From NCBI GenBank assembly GCA_003586115.2, contig QVOM02000034.1, forward strand, positions 134,585,598 to 134,649,597: a stretch of 64,000 nt of DNA, given 5' to 3'. The notes below the pieces were generated by a model that did no database searches, was not told the origin of the DNA, and saw nothing but the letters and a program-made list of their open reading frames with translations. This document shows, piece by piece, positions 44,531-55,488 of this stretch. This stretch comes from Salvator merianae. Taxonomy: Eukaryota; Chordata; Lepidosauria; Squamata; Teiidae. The stretch's first letter is position 1, and each line of letters opens with the position of its first letter. Both the position numbers and the translations under genes were made by a program.

Positions 44531-46391
44531 CCTGTGGTTTCTGCTTCCGGCTTTGGCTACTGCTCTCTTGTTTGCACTGGTGTCTGTGACTATGTGACTA
44601 TGTGCTGCTTTGATCATTTAGTTTCTCCCTTACCTAGTATTTAGTTTAGGAATTAGGTTGGGATGGTAGGTGTGTTGGGGTTCTTCTTAGGTATGGTTAG
44701 GGTTAGTTTAGGGTTAAATAGGGTTATTGTTCTTTCCCTTTCTTGGTCCCATTTTTTTGCCCGATAGAGAGTTAGGGACAGCTTTTTACCCAGGTCTGTC
44801 TGCAGTGAGGTTAGCTGCAAAAGCTATAAAGGGATTCTTGTTTTGTTTAGTGTGGTTTCCTCTGGTCAGCAGGTGAGGTGGGATACTTGCAAGTCTGTTC
44901 TACTATTCTGTGTTTTTCTTTTTGGGGGTCCCACCCCAGCTCTTTCTCTAACTGAGACCAAATCATCTGCTGCAGCCTTTTTCTTTTTGTGTCTGGTATT
45001 TTGTGCCCATTTGCCAATACTAGTCAGCCAGCAGCTGCTGTTGAGCCCTCCACAGAAAAGCAGGGCTTCAGCAGATTTGTATTACACCTAGCTCCTAGGA
45101 CCACCTACCTCTGCTAGGGTTAGGTAAAATCAGGACTCTCTCTTTTGGGGGGAGACTTTAAACTTTCTCCTTTTAAATATGGTTATAGTACAGACTAAGT
45201 TTTAGGGCAGGTTAGACTAGATTTTTGGGCAGGATGGAGGGTGTGATGTAGGTCATCCTAAACCCCTTCCCCTTTCTTTAGTTTTTAAAACTCTTTATAC
45301 ATAATTGCTGCAGTCTAAATCTATTTTTTTCAAAATTAGGCTCCCCTAAATTTAGCCTGCTGCTTTTGGGGGAGGGGGCAATTTGGCTTTGCCCTAGATT
45401 TGTATTTGCTCACAGTGTTTGAGGCACACTCACTTTAAATAGGCCACTTTCCCTCTTAGGTAAGGAACTCTATGTCTTCAGGGTTGCCACTCTCCAATAC
45501 TTGTTAGGGTTATGGACTACAGGACTTCACTTAAACCTAGCATTATGTCTTGGAGGAGCAAAGAAAAAGGACAGGCTAGAGTGCAAGATAGGAGAGAAGG
45601 GACGGGTGATGCTGGTTGGGACAATCAGATTTCTGAGGGACATATTCCTCAAGTCTCTGACACCTGGGGTTTCATGGAGCATCCTATATGCTTGCCTTTT
45701 CAACCTGGGGAGTTAAACCCAAGGAGCATACTGCCCCTCAGTCTTCCTTGCACTTAGAGTGGTGTACCCTCTCTCATACTGCGAAACAAGAGGTTCTTCC
45801 AGTAAGCGAGGAGGTAGTGGTGACAAATGGCTTCAGCTGCCAGGGCAGCTGGTCCTCCCCAACCTGTACTGGGTTCAGTGCAACCTCACAGCTTGAGAAT
45901 GAGGAAGAGCCTCACCTTGTATCTTCACAGTCCCAGGTTATAGGATGTGATGCAGCAGCAGCAGTTGTTATCAGCACTACAAAGAAAGGGTGCCATGGAG
46001 TGAGGCATGCTCATGTTACACAGAGTGGAGGAATTTTGATCTGACCTGATGTTCGAAACTCTGCATGCAACCTCTGCAAGGCATAGATCATCAGGAGGCA
46101 GGACACCAAGCATCTTTGCACAGATGGCGGTGATGAGAATTCCATGGATGTGCTACCCTGGAATCCTTCCCCCTGCTGATAGCAGTAGACCTGACATGCC
46201 TTTGACTAGTACTGTGCTGTGGCAATTACTGGAGCAGTGGTTGCATCTGTCAAGGGGCAGTTGAGGTGATGGAATTATCTGATCCACACAGATGTTCCCG
46301 CCTAGTGGAACTTATATCTTGCTCTCTTGCCTCTCTCCTGGATTGATATCTGTGCCAACATTTTTTTTCACATTATTCTCCTTCCAGTTAT
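44531..46391 (+). other. Unclassified region with possible transposase relic
   Basis: GC-richer than its surroundings, with frames of 71-118 codons between 45,500 and 46,265 in one strand but switching phase. Its position next to copy A of the long repeat raises the possibility that it is the coding interior of an autonomous relative. A degenerate TTAGGG-like patch lies at about 44,695-44,720. Confidence 0.35.
46046..46140 (+). pseudogene. Possible BED-type zinc-finger remnant
   Basis: In one frame NSACNLCKA (46,057-46,083) precedes a stop; shifting one base gives RSSGGRTPSIF. Together they resemble the CxLC...SSGG-T motif of BED fingers at the N-terminus of hAT-type transposases. The upstream frame 45,688-46,044 (118 aa) is acidic and Ser-rich. 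The terminal His pair of a BED finger is not clear, so this is tentative. Confidence 0.3.
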
Positions 46392-46405
46392 CATCCTTCC
46401 TTTTT
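46392..46405 (+). repeat. Left TSD of antisense L1 tail
   Basis: CATCCTTCCTTTTT, repeated perfectly at 46,916-46,929. Confidence 0.88.
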
Positions 46406-46915
46406 ATTTTTTTTAATTTGTTTTATTAAACAATGGTTAAACCCTATGTTAAGAAGAAAAAAATTCTAAGAACAAACCATAACTAACCATTATCTCAACA
46501 CTAAATTCCAGCTCTGATACTATTCTTGGCCATCAACTATTACTTATATAAATGTCCTGCTTTTCCTCCATAATCTCTTGTTGCTCTCCAAGTCCATCTC
46601 TCTCTTCCATTCTCAAACCTGTGATCATAGACTCCTTCTCCATATTCTGTAGACAGTCCACAACCTTGCTGCTACCACCTTAGAGAAATTTACTTCTATA
46701 TAAAGCTTGCTACAATAATCACATATTGCAATAACATATTTATCTATAACCTAATCTAGTCAGTTACAATATTTACACTATAATATTCCAATATCCCAGT
46801 TCTCATCTATCCCCAACCATATGTAACATATACAATTTACCATATTATTGTGATTTCTAATTTTAAACAAAAGAATTATTTAATGAAAATTAAGCTTACT
46901 CCTATCCTATTCAAA
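46406..46915 (-). mobile_element. L1-type 3' tail insertion, antisense, 510 bp
   Basis: Begins with a T-rich antisense poly-A (ATTTTTTTTAATTTG) and is bounded by a perfect 14-bp duplication. No ORF2 motif is recognisable in this 3' UTR-like sequence, so the L1 assignment rests on poly-A plus TSD and the style of the 3' UTR. A SINE or processed retrocopy is an alternative. Confidence 0.7.
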
Positions 46916-46929
46916 CATCCTTCCTTTTT
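46916..46929 (+). repeat. Right TSD of antisense L1 tail
   Basis: Perfect repeat of 46,392-46,405; it runs into a CCTT-rich tract. Confidence 0.88.
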
Positions 46930-46977
46930 CCTTCCTTCCTTCCTTCTGAATATATTTCCATCTTGTACTATGACAGC

Positions 46978-47060
46978 AAAATATTTATTTATTTATTTAA
47001 GAAATTTGTATGCCATTTCTTATTTAACACAATACAGAAAAGAAGGAAATTCAAGAACAA
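46978..47060 (-). mobile_element. L2-like tail fragment, antisense
   Basis: (TTTA)n followed by AGAAATTTGTATGCCATTTC, CAATACAGAAAAG: the antisense 3' end of an L2/CR1-group LINE. Confidence 0.6.
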
Positions 47061-47421
47061 ACCATCTTATTTAAGGATGAATTCCTATTCCTTCTGGTAT
47101 AAGATGGTGATTTATTATTTGATTTTGCCAGGGACCCTCCAGGGAACAAAACTTGCAAAAAATCAACTGCTTGTCATAAATACTTTGACCTTCATGCGGA
47201 AACAATAGCCGTGGTAGAAAAACACCCCAAGGCCGCGTTCCAACACGGCATTTAATCAGTTTACAGGCCGTCTTCAGTTCCCGCTGGCCCAACATGATCT
47301 TGCCATTCCGTAGCTTTTCTGGACTAAATTGACGAAATCCAGACTACTTTGTATTTGGATTTAATGAGTCCTCAAGCCGTTCCAGATTGCTAGTGCGCTT
47401 TACTTTGCAATGTGAGAATGG

Positions 47422-47429
47422 GGAAGGAG
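47422..47429 (+). repeat. Left TSD of hAT-like element (47.4 kb)
   Basis: GGAAGGAG, repeated perfectly at 48,155-48,162. Confidence 0.9.
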
Positions 47430-48154
47430 TAGGGATGTGCATGAAGGCACTTTTCCCTTTTTGCTTCGCAGGAATGCGAAGCTCCTAGGCTTCATTTTCA
47501 TGCGAAAAAATTCGCGTGAAAATGAAGCCCTTCGTTTTCGCGGCAAAGATTTTCGCTGTGAACGGAAGCAGAGAAATCAAGGCGAAGGGAAGACCTTGCC
47601 TTGATTTCTCTGCTTCCGATGGCGCTCGCCTCTCTCTCATTCCCCCCCCTAGTCTGTCAGTGTAATGACAGACTGGGGGGGGGGAATGAGAGAGAGGCAA
47701 GTGCCATTGGAAGCAGAGAAATCAAGGCAAAGGTCTTTGCCTTGATTTCTCCATTTCCGATGGCGCAGCGCTCTCTCTCACTCCCGCCCCAGTCTGTCAG
47801 TGTAATGACAGACTGGGGGGGGGGGGATGAGAGAGAGGCGAGCACCATTGGAAGCAGAGAAATCAAGGCGAAGGTCTTCCCTTCGCCTTGATTGCTCCAT
47901 TTCCGAAGGCGCAGCGCTCTCTCCCACTCCGACCCCAGTCTGTCATTACACTGACAGACTGGGGTGGGAGTGAGAGAGAGGCGAGTGCCCAAAAAGAGGG
48001 AGCTCGCAGCAAATGGCGAAGGTCTTGAAGGTCGCCAGGACCTTCGCCATTCGCATTCGCGAGCCCCTTTGGGCTTCGATTTTCGCACAAAGATGGTGGA
48101 AACGCCATTTTCACGTGAAAATCGAAGTGCACGAAGCTTTCGTGCACACCCCTA
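47430..48154. mobile_element. hAT-like element with hairpin array (725 bp)
   Basis: Left end TAGGGATGTGCATGAAGG, right end CTTTCGTGCACACCCCTA, flanked by perfect GGAAGGAG octamers. The interior is a row of long inverted repeats: about 47,569-47,615, 47,630-47,697, 47,715-47,750, 47,770-47,838, 47,853-47,900 and 47,905-47,980. The arms alternate between two sequence themes (GAAATCAAGGCGAAGG and GAGAGAGAATGGGGG-like with CAGTCTGTCA). Overlapping 138-143-codon antisense frames are artefacts of these arrays. The element interrupts copy B of the long repeat. Confidence 0.9.
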
Positions 48155-49226
48155 GGAAGGAGACTATTTGGGAGAGACCGTACTTTCTGGGGGGGCAGAG
48201 GGAGGGATCCCCATTTTGTGCCGTCCAATGACAGACTTTGTGCGAGGGCAGGAAGCGCAGTAGTTTCCTCTGCTTCCATTATCCCCCCCTTCCATTGCTG
48301 CCAGGAGAAAAGAAGCCGTCCTCCTTTTTACTTCGCTAAGCTGCGGTCCTTTCTCTTTCTTTATCCCCCATTTGACACTGCCAGGAAGAAATTAAAGGCT
48401 TCCTCCACTTCTGACTGCTCTTTAAACCAAAAAATAAACTGCACCTGTTTGGGGTTGCAGTCCTCTTGCCCCAACAAAGAACCCACTCAAGATGAGTTTT
48501 GCCATTGGCAGCACACAGCTACACAGCGGGGACACATGCCACTGTGGATGTCTCGGGGGGAGATGAGGCAGAGTCCATTTGCTGGCAATGAACTGCACTA
48601 TCAAGATAATATAGCCCCCCCCCCCACATTCCCTACAAACGTTTCCCCTTTGTCACGGACCTCTCCCTGCTTTTGCCCTACTTTTAAATTGCGCAATTGC
48701 ACAAAAGTGCACTTGCATGGGAGCAGAAATCGCCATCAGCCCTTTAAAAAGCTTAATTGTGTGGTAGACATAGTTTTAAAGTTCTGCTTGTGTAGATAGA
48801 GGCTGTAGGGGGGAGAAGGAGCAAATGGCGAATGACTAGTAACGCTGCCAAGTGAATCCATGTTCTGAGGCAGCAGCGGGGACATACGGAGAGCGGAGCT
48901 TGATTTTCCTGCCCCTGTGACATCAAGATTTGAACGTTGGGACTTCAGCCAATCACTGACTGCACAGGGAGGAGAATTTGATGAGGGGTGGAGGCAGAAA
49001 AGGTACTGTTTCTCCATGCCAAGCACAGGAAATATCAGTGTGGGAATGAGCAAGTACGAATTGAGTCCGTGTTAAACTGTAACTGTGGGAACGATCGAAA
49101 GACGGATTCAGTCCTTGTACTCTTCTGATACGGATTAAATTTATGATGTCTGACCGCGGCCCAAATGTAAGTCTATGGAACATTTAAACCACAATGATTT
49201 GTCATTTTTTGTTGTTTTTAGATATA

Positions 49227-49711
49227 CAGTGGTACCTTGGTACTCAATTGCTTTGAAAGTCATCAAATTTGGTACACAATGCAATTTGATGTGAACATTT
49301 TGTCTTGGTACTCATCATTTGTTTGGTACTCAACGTGTAAGCTAGAACTTGTTGGTGCAGCTTTCCTTGTGACTTGCTACCCTTTCCAGCTGAAACAAAG
49401 GGTCATATGTTAGTCATGCGGTAGCTCTTTCCCTGTGCACATCCCCTTGTGGTCTTATCATGGCTTCTGTGCTCATTTTGTGTATTTAATCTAAGTACTG
49501 AACAGGTATTAATTTTTAGGTTTATTTCTCATGTAAAGTAGTGACTTACAACCCTATCTTTTTACATATTGCCTTAAAAATGTGCATTGTCTTTGGTTTG
49601 GGAACACATTAAATATATTTACATTATTCCTTAGGGGAAAAAATTCTCATTGTTTGTTGTACTCATCGTGTCTCCCAGAACCAATTAATGACAGGTACCA
49701 AGGTATGACTG
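49227..49711. mobile_element. Tc1/mariner MITE, Tigger-like
   Basis: Left end CAGTGGTACCTTGGTACTC; inverse right end CAGTCATACCTTGGTACCTG. TA dinucleotides flank both sides (49,225-49,226 and 49,712-49,713), the expected TA target duplication. The CAGTGGTACCTTGG-type end is characteristic of pogo/Tigger elements. At 485 bp it lacks a transposase and would depend on one in trans. Confidence 0.88.
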
Positions 49712-49713
49712 TA

Positions 49714-50305
49714 CACTGTTTTGCAGATCTGGGCACACTCAAAGTTCGGGCACCTCATCAGCTTGACTGGCAGTTAACAGACTCTAAAAATGGATAAAAT
49801 ACCAGCCTTCTCCAATCAAATTGACAAAAGAGACAAAATCCCAGCAGAGTAACACTTTGAAGCCTCATTCAAACAAAGATTTACTTTTCTTTTAAGCTTT
49901 GCACCTAACTACTCTTTTGAGAACAATTCAACTCGTTTTCTAAAACTTAAAATGCATTTCCCTTAAAATTTTGAATATTAAAGATAACAAAGGACTAATG
50001 TACTTTTCTCTGAAATAGTCTTCAAAATATTATCTTGTGAACACATAAAAAAGACAAAAAGAAATGCAAATTTCCCTGAAGCTAGGGTTTTTGTTGTTGT
50101 TGTTGATTTTCAACAACTTGTAATTTAGCAGTGTGATTTTAACCTAAAATGGGAAGTCGAATACTAATCAAGGAATATTTGTGAAAGTTAAAAATATGTA
50201 AAATAAGGCTGCATAAGACATCATTAAAAACAGCAGCTGAGAGAGGAAAAATAATTCACACTGTGAAGGTCCCAGGTACAATGCACTACAGTAATATAGG
50301 GGTGG
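49714..50305. other. No recognisable feature
   Basis: Unclassified AT-rich DNA with a short (GTT)n near 50,092. Confidence 0.45.
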
Positions 50306-50307
50306 GA

Positions 50308-50505
50308 GGGGCTGTAACTCAGTGGTAGTACAAGCGGCCTGGAAAGCAAAAGGTTGCTGGTTTGATCCCCAGCCTCCCCCCCAGAACTAGGATATGGCAA
50401 ACCACTTTTGTTTCTCTGCCAAGAAGACTGCACAGAGGTGCCCATGCAGTCAACCAAGTGTTGGCCATGACTTGGTGGTACCCAACTAAGCACATCTAGT
50501 GTTCT
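50308..50505 (+). mobile_element. tRNA-derived SINE
   Basis: The head GGGGCTGTAACTCAGTGGTA carries a polymerase III box A (TAACTCAGTGG, about 50,314-50,324) and a box B GGTTTGATCC (50,359-50,368), spaced as in a tRNA. The body continues GGCAAACCACTTTTG, TCTGCCAAGAAGACTGCAC, and TTGGCCATGACTTGGTGG, as in common reptile tRNA SINEs. It is not a functional tRNA: no paired acceptor stem or terminator is evident. Confidence 0.82.
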
Positions 50506-51833
50506 AGCTATCACTGTGTAGGTAAGGATAGAACCGACAAACCTTCCATAAAAATACTCCTATACAGTGTAACATCCTAGTTACTATAATTTCTATACTA
50601 CATAATAGCTACATAACATGTATAACCCCTGTGCCATATAACATCTAGTAAAAAGCATTTAATATACTATATAACGGGAGATACTATATCATTTTGTTAC
50701 ACTGGAGTCAGAAAAAGCTATTAGAATGAGGATAAGCTGTATTTTTTGTTCTTTGTTTTTTGTATCTTTGGCTGCATACACATGGGCAGAAGATACACCT
50801 ATTTGGAAGCTCTTGGGATGGAACATCCAAACTGTTAGGGATCAATCAGTTCCCAAATCTCTTCAGTTAATCAAGGAAGCACCTTAGTTGTAAACCCTAG
50901 GCAATTACTCCGAAGGCAAGCTGCGGAAGCTGAGTTACTCCCTCTACCAGTGTGAATGTACGGAGGGGGAAGGAGTCCTACAGGGCACAATTTCCATCCA
51001 AACCCCATTTCTGAAGCATCAAAAATGGCTGGCTCCTGGGGTAATTTTTAATGCTCTGGAGCAAATAGCATTGTGGTGAGGCAAATAGAATTTGCCTGGA
51101 ACCTGTCCCTTTGGCTTCAGATATAGATGGCATCTTTCAGCTTCCTTTTTGTCCTTACTTTCTCTAGGTGATCCACAGGAAACTTTTTCTTTGCCATTAA
51201 TTTAGCTGAAGTTATTGCTAGTCAGGGTTTTTTCACTTTTGTTTTTAATCTAGTCCTCATTTTGTTTTTGCTTTCCTGTTTTCTGGGTGAGGGAGGCAGT
51301 CTCTGAATTGACATCCTGGTGTTGCTAAGGTGATCTTCTTTAGGATCTTTCCCCTTAATTCTCTTGTTTTAATTGAAGCATTTTTCACAAAGCCATGTAT
51401 ACCAGCAAATTATTCTCATTCCTCTTCTTTTTCTATCCCTAACCCTTGGGCAGTTTAATTGGATAGCTTTTTCCCCTTATTTGTGCAGTTATTAACATAC
51501 AAACACCCTACTTCATCCTTTTTCATCTTCTGAATTTGACTCCCTTCATTTTTATTCTTGGGCAGATCTTGAGATACAACAGTTTATCACATCTACAGTC
51601 CTCTGTCTTAATTTGTCATTGAAGTTTAACCCTAGTTAACATTTGTCTTATTCTCATTCCCCATCTTGATTTAGGTGAAGTTAAATACACATATGAATCA
51701 TATTTCTGATCAGAATGGTATTTCAGGAATACGAAATACTTTTGTTTCATTGAGCTTTTTCCCCTTTCATTCTGCTAGTCACATTCTTCATTTAGTTTTC
51801 AGCCTTGTGTACTCTCACGTAACTTGATTGCGC
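50506..51833. other. No recognisable feature
   Basis: No element, frame or RNA gene could be supported in this 1.3 kb. Confidence 0.45.
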
Positions 51834-52110
51834 AGTCATCCCTCATTATTTGCAAGGGTTTTATCCCTAGAAAACCTCAGAAATATCAAGTTCACAAATA
51901 TTAGGTCTCTGTCCCTTTGGGGGGGAAATGGAGTTAAGGAACTAAACTTTGAAATTCCAGGAGCTTCCATGTGGGCTCCTAGGATGTACCCTACACAATC
52001 CAAAAATAGGGTGACTAAACATATGGCTGCCAATGGGACAGGGTGTTTACACATCCCTGTCCCCAATCAGATGCTGTTAAGAGAAGTGCACTGGGATTAC
52101 TGGTTTTAGT
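51834..52110. mobile_element. Possible partial Tigger-like end
   Basis: CAGTCATCCCTCATTATTTGCAAGG (first 20 bases diagnostic) followed by GGTTTTATCC resembles the CAGT(N)TCCCTC start of some Tigger elements. No TA flank or right end was found. A 93-codon frame here is not coding evidence. Confidence 0.35.
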
Positions 52111-52244
52111 GGGGAAGAAGCTTTCACCAGTCACTAGCTCTATATGTAGGATCTTTTATGCCAAGGTTTAAAAAATGATAAATTGTTGCAGTACTCTGTA
52201 AAGGAACAAGCAAACAACAAGGAAAACAGGGTATTTTCACAGTT

Positions 52245-52595
52245 TTCATGTTACATTGGGATAATTGTCCCATTCTAATGTGAAATGGACCACATAGAGT
52301 GGGCACCCTCTACACTGCAGGGTCCTAGTCTTGAATATCAGAAGGATACAAGCATTTGCACTGCAAATTCTGGCATCCTGCTCCCAAACTTCACCATGAC
52401 AGCAGCCAAGAAACATCTGGCTGCTGCCATGGCAACTGGCAGTGCCGCAGAGTGCATAGGCACAATCACACAGGTGCAGCTGCCATGCACCACACCCAGA
52501 AGTGGGTGCAAATGCACTTGACAAGGAGCAGGATAGTTGCTCCTGGTCAAGCTGTGGAGCATAATTTGCTGCCATTGTGAGACTCTGAAGTCCAA
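52245..52595. mobile_element. MITE-like fragment of the GGxC TIR group
   Basis: The outward end TGAAATGGACC near 52,283 and the interior AGAAGTGGGTGCAAATGCACTTGACA match the style and words of 4,330-4,600. The antisense 208-codon frame at 52,246-52,872 spans this repeat and flanking DNA; it is Cys- and Leu-rich without a domain, overlaps sense frames of similar length, and is treated as fortuitous. Confidence 0.45.
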
Positions 52596-54106
52596 TACCA
52601 TTCCAAAGACAGAATTGTCGAGTTCCAGAAGAGCACGACTCTGTATCAGTAAAAGTAGCATAAAGGGGCACTTGTTTGGCCCTGTGCTCAGAGTCAGAAC
52701 AAAGCAGTTCTTTGGTTCTTTGACTCAGAGTCAGAATAAAGTGTAACTGCTTTGGGCCAAAGCAGCAAGACAGCAGGTACAATAGCAAGCATAGCAAAGT
52801 GGAGCTTTTATGGTAGTGCAGCAGCAGCAGTTTCAAATGAGACCAGCTTGGATGCTGGAGGTAGTGATTCACAAAATTCCATACTGGATTGGTCTTGGTG
52901 TGCTTTTTTATGCATATCTGGATCCTGAGGCTGTCCCTAATTCTAAATCATGCCCAGAGCTGGGACTGGCATGAGAAATAATGCAAGTCAATGAGTGAGC
53001 TCTAACAGGAAAACCCTTGGGTGGGCAAGTGATGTTTTGTTCATGTCACTATTTGTCCAAATGTAGTGCTTCCTTCCACTGGGGTAAACATGCCCAGCTG
53101 GATGTGTACATCTCTGAACAACACTGACAGGTTTAAATTAAATTTACTTTAGACAAAATCCAATCACTGGCTGGAGCCAGTTTTTGACTAGATTTCAATG
53201 TCACTGTCTTGCATTCTTGATGGGAGTTTTTTTCAGATGTATGTCCAAGGCTGCTGTTAGCAATAGGCTGGTCTCAGATGCTAAATAGCTTTTAGTGTTA
53301 TCTTTTTAAAACTTTGCCCAAGAACACATCAGCTGCCATCAAGCCACCTGAGTGAATTATCTCCTGTGTATGGGCTTCCTTTCTGATTCATGCCTGCTTA
53401 TGCAGATTTCTCTAGTCCAAACCCCTTTTCCTTTAGGCAGAGATGCAATATTTTGCAACCTTTCCTTGTTGTTTTTAAAAATCAATTTGGATTCTGGTGA
53501 ACAAAGATGGATTCTGATCTGGTACAGGGGCTCAGGTCCTGGTCCATTCCCTATAACTGCAACCTATATGGCAATTATATTTAATATAACAATGCCCAGT
53601 TCTGTGGACCAGAGATACCTATACCTTGGCAGAGCCCTTCCCTTTAGTGGCACAGCACTCTAGGACTTTTTAGGATTCCGGGTCATATCTACTTACAGTG
53701 CTGAGCTATTCCACCTGCCCTAGGAGCTGACTTACCTGCAGAACCAGTTATCTGACTCTTAGGACAGATAACTGTCCATCAGGTGCTGCCTTGTGTTCCA
53801 TGAGAAGAAGAGAGGTGACAACCTACAGGCTCATTTTCTGGGGACCATTTTCATGCCAGACATCCACAGCTATTTCTGATCTGGCACAAAATTGCCCCTC
53901 TCCAATATCTCACAGCTGCAGGACTTTCATTCTTCAGCTGCCAGGTTCTGAAGACCAGGAGAGGTTGCAGCATCCATTGTTTCCAAAGCATCTCAATCAC
54001 ATGGAGCTCATTTTTAACTATCTACAAAGTTCTGATCAGCAGTGAGAAGTCACATCAGTACCAGTACTCAGGAATGCCCAAGAGGAACAAATCTAGGGAA
54101 AAAATG

Positions 54107-54108
<2 letters not shown>
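52596..54108. other. Unclassified region
   Basis: A 103-codon sense frame at 53,352-53,663 has a hydrophobic N-terminus but no recognisable family; it has no exon-like neighbours. Not called as a gene. Confidence 0.4.

Positions 54109-54155
<47 letters not shown>
54109..54155. repeat. (AT)n microsatellite
   Basis: About 23 uninterrupted AT units, self-complementary. Confidence 0.95.
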
Positions 54156-54156
<1 letters not shown>

Positions 54157-54639
54157 TTTTTTTCCCTTTCATCCTCGGGTATTGATAAATATTAAGAAAA
54201 GAATTAGGCTAAAAAGATGGTGGGGTGGGGACAGAGGAAGGCAGCAGAGATGAAGGATAAAATAGAGGGAAAAGCTGAGAAAGTTGTCGAGATTGTTGAG
54301 AATAACCAGCATCCTGAATAAGCAGGATCAAAAATATTGCAAACTTATATATTTTCTTTTAGTTATGAATAGTCACAGCTCATGGACATTAAAACTGTGA
54401 GCAACGTGATTTCTTCCTTCCCAGCTTTATATCATCTGGAAGCTTCCCACTCAAGACTAAGGCTTCATTCATACATAGTAAAGGAAAAAACAAAACATCT
54501 CTGAGGTAATGTTGAGATGGTATAAGGAAGGTCTGGAGTTGAGATTGTTCACGCACCTGTTAGCCCCCCCCCCCCTCGAACATTCTAAACTAGAAAAGGT
54601 GGATTAGACATGGGATGAAAACATGGGAGCTATCATCTC
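54156..54639. other. No recognisable feature
   Basis: Unclassified, with a C homopolymer of about 11 bases near 54,566. Confidence 0.45.
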
Positions 54640-55029
54640 TAGGGCACTTTTGAGATGTCTCCTTTATAAGTGAATATAGCATACCTTCCAAATGTATGTA
54701 GCACCATTTATGACTACCCTTTGGGTGTCATTAAGACACTTATGGATTCACTTAGTAGTTGTGTCTTCAAACCTACATTTAACTATTTTATTAATGAGGA
54801 TTTTATGAGAAACTTTGTCAAATATCTTGCTGAGCTCAAGATACATTAGATACAATATGTCCGTGGAATTTCCCTGAACAACCAACTAGTATCATAAAAT
54901 GTACGACATATTTGCTGCAAATCCATGTAGGCTCCTGTTAATTATTGATTTCCTACTGTTACCCAGGCCCTCCTCCTTCTCTCTCTCTCTTTTTTTGGGG
55001 GGGAAGATAAGGAGACTATTTACCATTTT

Positions 55030-55146
55030 CTAAACTTCTGGGATCTTTCTTGCTCTCCAGGAAATTTCAAAGATTACAGAAAGTGGTTCTGTGATTATCT
55101 CTGCTAGTTCCTTTAGTATTTTAGGGTGAAATTCATATGGCCCAGG
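55030..55146 (-). pseudogene. CR1 reverse transcriptase fragment
   Basis: The open antisense frame contains PGPYEFHPKILKELAE then ITEPLSVIFEISWR, the fingers segment of CR1 reverse transcriptase (consensus PGPDEFHPRVLKELAE). PGPD has become PGPY. The frame upstream of this point (55,147-55,224) is hAT-like DNA, so the first ~26 residues of the frame are not CR1. Confidence 0.88.
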
Positions 55147-55488
55147 TAGAGATGTGTACAAACTTTTCTTTGTTCCATTCAAAGTGAAATGAACCTTGCG
55201 TGGTACTTTTTTAGACAGGTTCAAATTAGCATCATATCCGTTAAAAATAAATTACATTAAAAATGCCATTTTTTATATTGAAAAAAGCATTTTTATATAG
55301 AAAAAAAACTCTTTTAAATGGAAAGACTCAGCAAACATGAACAGTTCAATTCAAACCATTTTTTAAGAACATGATCCTGTTCAGTTCAAATAAATCCAGC
55401 CCCATTCAGACAGGAATTGGTTCAGTTCAAATTCAAAATTATCAACAGCATTCAAATTGAACTGTTGAATCAAACTTGCATATCTCTA
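55147..55488. mobile_element. hAT-like MITE inserted in CR1 (342 bp)
   Basis: Left end TAGAGATGTGTACAAAC, right end CTTGCATATCTCTA. Flanks GGCCCAGG (55,139-55,146) and AGCCCAGG (55,489-55,496) match 7 of 8. CR1 coding is interrupted just before the PGP motif and resumes on the other side, an independent proof of insertion. The interior is TTCAAA/TTTGAA-rich. Confidence 0.9.

Larger units (their letters stand above)
47224..49161. mobile_element. Long unclassified repeat, copy B, with GGCCGCG ends
   Basis: Begins GGCCGCGTTCCAACACGGC near 47,232 and ends GTCTGACCGCGGCCC near 49,161; the inverse of the right end is GGGCCGCGGTCAGAC, giving a short TIR. Without the hAT-like insertion at 47,430-48,154 the element is about 1.2 kb and colinear with copy A (43,573-44,530). 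It is CpG-richer than the surrounding DNA, suggesting a younger or GC-biased element. No TSD is obvious and no transposase is encoded, so the superfamily is open. Confidence 0.6.

Noticed and set aside
47601..48279. Several 96-143-codon frames near 48 kb
   Set aside because: Same cause: they follow the hairpin modules of the 725-bp hAT-like element.
48218..48799. 193-codon sense frame
   Set aside because: It lies in copy B of the GGCCGCG repeat; copy A does not preserve the frame, and composition gives no domain.
50308..50380. Possible functional tRNA gene
   Set aside because: Boxes A and B are present, but the acceptor stem does not pair and a SINE body follows.
52246..52872. Antisense 208-codon open frame
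   Set aside because: It is the second-longest frame in the window but spans a repeat fragment and flanking DNA, overlaps sense frames of 68-78 codons, and shows no domain, signal peptide or exon context.
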